A stretch of DNA of 26,459 bases from an uncultured Oscillibacter sp. (lineage in GTDB: Bacteria > Bacillota > Clostridia > Oscillospirales > Oscillospiraceae). The DNA lies in the NCBI GenBank assembly GCA_900770295.1, contig CAAGJQ010000167.1:1-26459 (forward strand), read 5' to 3'. Positions within the stretch are counted from its first letter, which is position 1. Each line of letters begins with the position of its first letter. The translations under genes and the position numbers were made by a program. Of the stretch, positions 22,002-26,459 are shown piece by piece. The notes below the pieces were generated by a model. The model made no database searches. It saw only the letters and a list, made by a program, of their open reading frames with translations, and was not told the origin of the DNA.

Positions 22002-24137
22002 ATGACGCCAAACCACAAAGACAATTTATATGACGGCATCCCTGCGGACAGCCCGGACGCTGCGGAGGAGTTCTCTCTGGAGGAGATCCTGGCGGAGTAT
22101 GGCGGGAGCCGGGGTCAGCGTCTTCTGCGGGAGGTTGAGCGGGAGGCGGTGCCGCCGGCGGAGCCGGAACCGCCGCCCAAAGTGCCGGAGAAAAAGCCGC
22201 CGGAGGAGCCTGCTCCACCGAAACCGGACGCCGGTGAAGAGGCGGAGCGTCTGCGGCGGGAGGCCAGGGACAAGCTGCTGGCCCAGGCGGTGGATCTGGA
22301 AAAGCTGGAGCAGGACCTGCCCCGGGCGCCCCGGCCCATCTCTCTGGAAGAGGTGGTGGGCAGCACCGTGGACGCGGTGATGGAGGAGCGGGAGCCGCTG
22401 CTCAAGCCCCGGCGGGGCCTGTTTTCCCGCCGGAAGCTGGAGGAGACGGAGGAGCTCTACGCCCGTCCGGAACCGGAGATGGAGGAGGAACCGGAAGAGG
22501 ACCCGGAGGTCATCGGCCCGGAGCCCGAGCCCTGTGAGGCCGCTGCGGACTGCCGGGAGGAGTACAGGCGCCGGAAGGGTACGCTGCCGGCGGCAGCGCT
22601 CCTTGCCCTGCTGCCCTCGGTGCTCCTGGCGGCGGAGCAGTACGGCCTGGTCATCCCCTACTGGTCGGGGGACGGAAGACTCCAGAGCCTGGTCCTGCTG
22701 GCATGTCTGGCGGTGACGGCGCTGCTGTGCCGGCCGGTCTTTGCCAAGGGCTTTTCCATGCTGGGAAGAAAACGCTGCACCGCGGAGCTGCTCATCTCCA
22801 TCTCGGCCCTGGTGGCCGCGGCGGACTGTGTCTCCCGTCTGGTGCTGCCGGAGCGGAGCGACGCCATGCCCTACGCGTCCGTCAGCTGTCTGGCTCTGGT
22901 GTTCGCCCTCTGGGGCGACAGCCGGGAGAGCCTGGGATTTTATGATACCTTCCGCACGGCGGCCATGGACGACGACCCGCCCTATCTGATCACGGAGACA
23001 GAGAGGGGTGCCTGTAAGCAAAAGGGCTTTGTCCCCGGCTTCTATACCACCGCCATGCGGGATGACGCCGCCACCTGGTGGCAGACCGCGCTATTGCCGG
23101 TGGTGCTGACGGCCTCCGTCGTGTTTGCGGGCCTCAGCTCCCTGGGACAGGGGCGGGGCAGTGATTTCCTGCTGAACTGGTCCGCCATCCTGGCGGCGGG
23201 AGCCACGTTCTCCCTGCCTCTGTGCTGGGGGCTGCCCTGGTCGCGTCTGGCCCGGCGCCTGCAAAAGGCGGGCTGCGCGGTGGCCGGCTGGTCCGGCGCG
23301 GAGAAGATCAGCCGGCGGAAGAACATGATCGTGACGGACACGGACCTGTTCCCGCCGGGCACCATGCAGCTCAACGGCGTGAAGGTCTACGGCGAGGAGA
23401 GAAGAAAAGTTGTCTCCTATGCCGCCACTATGGCCCGTGCCGCCGGCTGCGGTCTGGAGCGGCTGTTTGACGGCCTGCTGCGGGGAGAGCTGGGGCGCTA
23501 TGAAAAAGTGGACGATTTCAGCTTTTACGAGGAGGGCGGCTACTCCGCCGCCATCCACGGGGAGTCGGTACTGATGGGCACGGCTTCCTTCATGCGGAAG
23601 ATGGAGGTGCGGCTGCCCGGGGATATCAATCTGAAAACCGGCATTTTCCTGGCGGTAGACCGCCAGCTCATCGCGGTGTTCGCCGTTAAATACAACCCGT
23701 CGGAAAACGTGGACTTCGCCCTGCGGATGATGCGGCGGAGCCATATCACTCCCATCCTGGCGTCCAGGGACCCCAACATCACGCCGGCGCTGCTCAAGCG
23801 CAAGTTCCACAAGGGCGTGAAGGTGGAGTATCCGGACCTGACCGCCCGGGTGGCCCTCAGCGAGGCGGAGCGGGACCAGGGCATACCCCGGGCCCTGCTG
23901 TTCCGGGAGGGGCTGCTGCCCTACGCGGAGACGGTGGCGGGCGGCCGCCGGCTGTGCAAGGCGGTGCGCCGGGCGGTGCTGCTGTCCAGTCTCGGCAGCG
24001 CGGCGGGGACTCTGCTGGCGTTCTATCTGGTGTTCCAGCAGGCGTACAGCCTGCTGACGCCCCTGGCGCTGCTGGTGTTTCTGCTGCTGTGGACCCTGCC
24101 GGTCCTGCTGATGGCGGACTGGACGGGGCGGTACTGA
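22002..24137 (+). CDS. P-type-ATPase-like membrane protein lacking catalytic motifs
   Basis: A 711-residue protein. Residues 1-192 are acidic, proline-rich and probably disordered. TM segments follow at about 194-217, 228-246, 262-282 and 289-304, then 362-382 and 388-408, with a last pair at 657-680 and 682-703: the eight-helix plan of heavy-metal P-type ATPases. SLPLCWGLP (404-412) sits where the CPC motif would be, and GCAVAGWSGAEKI (424-436) matches the following GILIKGGEALE-type segment. The phosphorylation site DKTGT is replaced by DTDLFPPGT (446-454), TGD by SRD (588-590), GDGxND is missing, and the actuator region between TM4 and TM5 is only ~55 residues with no TGES. It looks like a pseudo-pump. 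The start at 22002 follows GAGGA by five bases. Confidence 0.65.
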   Translation: MTPNHKDNLYDGIPADSPDAAEEFSLEEILAEYGGSRGQRLLREVEREAVPPAEPEPPPKVPEKKPPEEPAPPKPDAGEEAERLRREARDKLLAQAVDLEKLEQDLPRAPRPISLEEVVGSTVDAVMEEREPLLKPRRGLFSRRKLEETEELYARPEPEMEEEPEEDPEVIGPEPEPCEAAADCREEYRRRKGTLPAAALLALLPSVLLAAEQYGLVIPYWSGDGRLQSLVLLACLAVTALLCRPVFAKGFSMLGRKRCTAELLISISALVAAADCVSRLVLPERSDAMPYASVSCLALVFALWGDSRESLGFYDTFRTAAMDDDPPYLITETERGACKQKGFVPGFYTTAMRDDAATWWQTALLPVVLTASVVFAGLSSLGQGRGSDFLLNWSAILAAGATFSLPLCWGLPWSRLARRLQKAGCAVAGWSGAEKISRRKNMIVTDTDLFPPGTMQLNGVKVYGEERRKVVSYAATMARAAGCGLERLFDGLLRGELGRYEKVDDFSFYEEGGYSAAIHGESVLMGTASFMRKMEVRLPGDINLKTGIFLAVDRQLIAVFAVKYNPSENVDFALRMMRRSHITPILASRDPNITPALLKRKFHKGVKVEYPDLTARVALSEAERDQGIPRALLFREGLLPYAETVAGGRRLCKAVRRAVLLSSLGSAAGTLLAFYLVFQQAYSLLTPLALLVFLLLWTLPVLLMADWTGRY

Positions 24138-24168
24138 AAAATGCCCCTCCGGAGACAGACATGAGAGA

Positions 24169-24207
24169 AAAGAGCGGCCGGTCCCCTTTGAGGACCGGCC
24201 GCTCTTT
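24169..24207 (+). terminator. Terminator after the P-type-ATPase-like gene
   Basis: A 16-bp perfect stem (24169-24184 with 24192-24207, left arm AAAGAGCGGCCGGTCC), 7-nt loop. The T-run is only three bases, inside the stem end, so it is probably efficient through stem strength. The A-run on the left would also serve the opposite strand. Confidence 0.75.
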
Positions 24208-24337
24208 CACACCTGCGCGGACCGGATTCAACCAGCTGCGGAATGCGGCGGGAACGCTGAATTTTTGCGCCTTTGATAAAAATTGGACTTCTTTTTTCTC
24301 CCTCCTGCCCAAAATGTGAAACCTGCTAAACTTTTAG
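24208..24337. other. Non-coding spacer before the EF-G-like promoter
   Basis: No gene seen. The right half is AT-rich (from about 24260), in keeping with upstream promoter DNA. With the flanking terminator, promoter and leader it makes up the 328-bp gap between genes. Confidence 0.5.
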
Positions 24338-24366
24338 TTGTATTGGGGCTGCAAACGTTGTATAAT
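24338..24366 (+). promoter_or_regulatory. Promoter of the EF-G-like gene
   Basis: TTGTAT (24338-24343), a 17-base spacer and a perfect TATAAT (24361-24366), giving a leader of about 93 nt. Confidence 0.75.
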
Positions 24367-24392
24367 TTCTACATTAGGCGATTTGGACAACC

Positions 24393-24439
24393 GTCGAATG
24401 ACCTATCGCGGCCGGGCACAGATGCCGGACCGCTTCGAC
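24393..24439 (+). ncRNA. Structured 5' leader of the EF-G-like gene
   Basis: GTCGAA (24393-24398) pairs with TTCGAC (24434-24439). Inside it GCGG (24408-24411) pairs with CCGC (24430-24433), and CCGG/CA pairs with TGCCGG around loop CAGA. The paired 3' arms are continuous; the 5' side has a nine-base internal loop. It lies between promoter and ribosome binding site. No T-run follows, so an attenuator is unlikely; a protein- or ribosome-sensing element is possible but unproven. Confidence 0.4.
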
Positions 24440-24465
24440 AGCACAATATAAGGAGTGGAACAATC

Positions 24466-26459
24466 ATGAGCTATTCAGTACAGAACATCCGTAACGTATG
24501 CCTGCTGGGCCACAGCGGCAGCGGCAAAACCGCCCTGGCGGAGAGCCTGCTCTATATGACCGGCGCCATCGACCGCATGGGCCGCGTCGCCGACGGCAAC
24601 ACCGTCTGTGACTATGATCCCGAGGAGACCAAGCGGCAGATCTCTCTGTCCACCTCTGTGGCGCCTCTGGAGTACAAGGGCTGCCGCATCAATGTGCTGG
24701 ATACCCCGGGCGCTTTCGATTTCTCCGGCGAGGTCATGGAGGCCCTGCGCGCCGCCGACGCCGCCGTTATCGTCTGCTCCGCCAAGGACGGTATCTCCGT
24801 GGGCCTGGAGAAGGCCTGGAAATACTGCGAGGAGCGGAATATGCCCCGTTTCGTCTATATCTCCAAGACCGACGAGGACAACAGCGACTACAACGCCACC
24901 TTCGAGGCCCTGCGCGAGCGCTTCGGCAAGAAGATCGCCCCCGTGGTGGTCCCCATCTGGGATGAGAACAAGAAGGTCACCGGCATCATCGACGTGCTGA
25001 ACAAGCGCGCCTATGAGATGCAGAACCTCAAGCGCGTGGAGATCGAGGTCCCCGCCGACAAGGAGGACGTCATCACCGAGTTCAACGACGCACTGAAGGA
25101 GTCCGTGGCCGAGACCAGCGAGGAGTTCATGGATAAGTTCTTCGGCGGCGAGGACTTCACCTACGCCGAGATGATCCAGGGCCTGCGCCAGGGTGTCCGG
25201 GAGCTGAGCCTGTTCCCCGTGCTGTGCGGCTCCGCCGTCAACTGCATGGGCTCCCTGATGCTGATGGACAACATCGTGGACCTGCTGCCCAACCCCATGG
25301 AGGGCAACTACCACAAGGCCACCCGTCAGGACGGCGAGACCGAGGAGTTTGTGGTCTCCCCCGGCGGCGTGCCCACCGCGTTCGTGTTCAAGACCGTCTC
25401 CGACCAGTACGGCAAGTACTCCTTCGTGAAGGTCCTCTCCGGCGAGATCAAGCCCGACATGGCCCTGGTAGACAGCCGCACCGGCGCGTCCGAGAAGCTG
25501 GGCCGCCTGTATGTGATGCGGGGCAAGAAGGCCACCGAGGTCAAGGAGCTGGGCTGCGGCGAGATCGGCGCCATCGCCAAGATGGATAAGGTCAAGACCG
25601 GCGACACCCTGTGCGACCAGCGCAAGGTCGTGGCCCTGAAGAGCATCCCCTTCGCGGAGCCCTGCTACTCCGTGGCCATCGCCCCCAAGACCCGGGGCCA
25701 GGAGGACAAGATCGCCCAGGGCCTGACCCGCCTGAACGAGGAGGACCCCTCCTTCTCTGTGGTCAACAACGCCGAGACCCACCAGATGGTCCTCTCCGGC
25801 GCCGGCGATATGCAGATCGACGTGCTGGTCTCCAAGTTGAAGAGCCGCTTCAATGTGGAGGCCGAGCTGAAGCCCACCCGTGTGCCCTACCGTGAGAAGA
25901 TCCGCAAGACTGTCCAGAAGCAGGGCCGCCATAAGAAGCAGACCGGCGGCAGCGGCCAGTTCGGTGACGTGTGGATCCGCTTCGAGCCCCAGCTGGAGCA
26001 GGACGACATGATCTTCGCCGAGGAAGTCTTCGGCGGCTCCGTGCCCAAGAACTTCTTCCCCGCCGTGGAAAAGGGCCTGCGCGAGGCCTGCGTCCACGGT
26101 CCTCTGGCCGGCTATCCCGTGGTGAACCTGAAGGCCGTTCTGTACGATGGCTCCTATCACCCCGTGGACTCCTCTGAAATTGCCTTCAAGACTGCGGCAC
26201 AGCTGGCCTACAAGGCTGCTATGCCCGAGGCCAACCCCGTCCTGCTGGAGCCCATCGGCGAGCTGAAGGTCACTGTGCCCGACAGCTACATGGGCGATGT
26301 CATCGGCGATCTGAACAAGCGCCGTGGCCGCGTCATGGGTATGGACCCCACCGGCGACGGCAGCCAGGTCATCTCCGCCGAGGTGCCCATGGCCGAGATG
26401 GGCAGCTACGCCATCGACCTGCGGTCCATGACCCAGAGCCGCGGCAGCTTCACCTTCCA
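24466..26459 (+). CDS. EF-G-like translational GTPase (EF-G2/FusA2 type), 3' end outside window
   Basis: At least 664 residues; the reading frame is open to the window edge. The order of domains is that of EF-G: G domain, domain II (GVPTAFVFKTVSDQYGKYSFVKVLSGEI), domain III (LNEEDPSFSVV), domain IV (GGSGQFGDVWIRFEP, LREACVHGPLAGYPVVNLKAVLYDG) and domain V (EPIGELKVTVPDSYMGDVIGDLNKRRGRVMGM). The G motifs differ from housekeeping EF-G: G1 GHSGSGKT (15-22), G3 DTPGAFDF (79-86, no PGH histidine), G4 SKTD (133-136, not NKxD). This matches the EF-G2/FusA2 paralog group, whose role is unclear. The ATG at 24466 follows AAGGAG by ten bases. It has its own promoter. Confidence 0.88.
   Translation, partial: MSYSVQNIRNVCLLGHSGSGKTALAESLLYMTGAIDRMGRVADGNTVCDYDPEETKRQISLSTSVAPLEYKGCRINVLDTPGAFDFSGEVMEALRAADAAVIVCSAKDGISVGLEKAWKYCEERNMPRFVYISKTDEDNSDYNATFEALRERFGKKIAPVVVPIWDENKKVTGIIDVLNKRAYEMQNLKRVEIEVPADKEDVITEFNDALKESVAETSEEFMDKFFGGEDFTYAEMIQGLRQGVRELSLFPVLCGSAVNCMGSLMLMDNIVDLLPNPMEGNYHKATRQDGETEEFVVSPGGVPTAFVFKTVSDQYGKYSFVKVLSGEIKPDMALVDSRTGASEKLGRLYVMRGKKATEVKELGCGEIGAIAKMDKVKTGDTLCDQRKVVALKSIPFAEPCYSVAIAPKTRGQEDKIAQGLTRLNEEDPSFSVVNNAETHQMVLSGAGDMQIDVLVSKLKSRFNVEAELKPTRVPYREKIRKTVQKQGRHKKQTGGSGQFGDVWIRFEPQLEQDDMIFAEEVFGGSVPKNFFPAVEKGLREACVHGPLAGYPVVNLKAVLYDGSYHPVDSSEIAFKTAAQLAYKAAMPEANPVLLEPIGELKVTVPDSYMGDVIGDLNKRRGRVMGMDPTGDGSQVISAEVPMAEMGSYAIDLRSMTQSRGSFTF

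Noticed and set aside
24475..26160. 561-codon minus-strand frame over the EF-G-like gene
   Set aside because: Shadow of the plus-strand EF-G-like gene, which has all family domains, a promoter and a ribosome binding site.

Overview
The window looks like chromosomal DNA of a high-GC, low-redundancy Firmicute of the Oscillospiraceae/Ruminococcaceae type. The reasons are the Bacillota-type rimP-nusA-rnpM-ylxQ-infB order, AGGAGG-type ribosome binding sites on almost every gene, a TTG and a GTG start, a Zur/ZnuCB cluster, a MarR-controlled heterodimeric ABC exporter, and a DUF2975/YozG-like module. Genus is inference. I see no phage, integrase, transposase, CRISPR array, tRNA or rRNA.

Left part (1-7900), all on the minus strand: a zinc-uptake operon (zur-znuC-znuB, no substrate-binding protein) sits upstream of the translation/transcription operon rimP-nusA-rnpM-ylxQ-infB. 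The zur promoter carries a Fur-superfamily palindrome at its start site. rimP has a good sigma-A promoter followed by a leader hairpin with a U-tract (possible attenuator). The operon ends at infB, not rbfA. Beyond the infB stop lies a second, diverged copy of the last ~46 bp of infB, followed directly by an intrinsic terminator and a palindrome-rich non-coding stretch.

Middle (7900-13650): divergently from zur, a nucleotidyltransferase with its own promoter and terminator, then a secreted or membrane-anchored SGNH hydrolase that converges through a bidirectional terminator on a membrane module. Read on the minus strand, that module is two tandem DUF2975 proteins, a YozG-like Xre regulator and a large DUF4153/DUF4173-type membrane protein, with a cluster of strong palindromes between the second DUF2975 gene and the regulator.

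Right part (13560-26459): a MarR regulator with twin operator palindromes is translationally coupled to two ABC exporter half-transporters. Their nucleotide-binding sites are asymmetric (one degenerate, one consensus). A ~450-bp gene-free stretch follows, then (minus strand) ftsH and a GNAT acetyltransferase. Divergent from ftsH run rlmB and a 711-residue membrane protein that looks like a P-type ATPase stripped of its catalytic motifs, the most unusual gene here. The window ends inside an EF-G-like GTPase (FusA2/EF-G2 type) with altered G-motifs.

Base-level claims (palindromes, promoters, overlaps) were read directly. Family assignments rest on motif recognition, without database searches.
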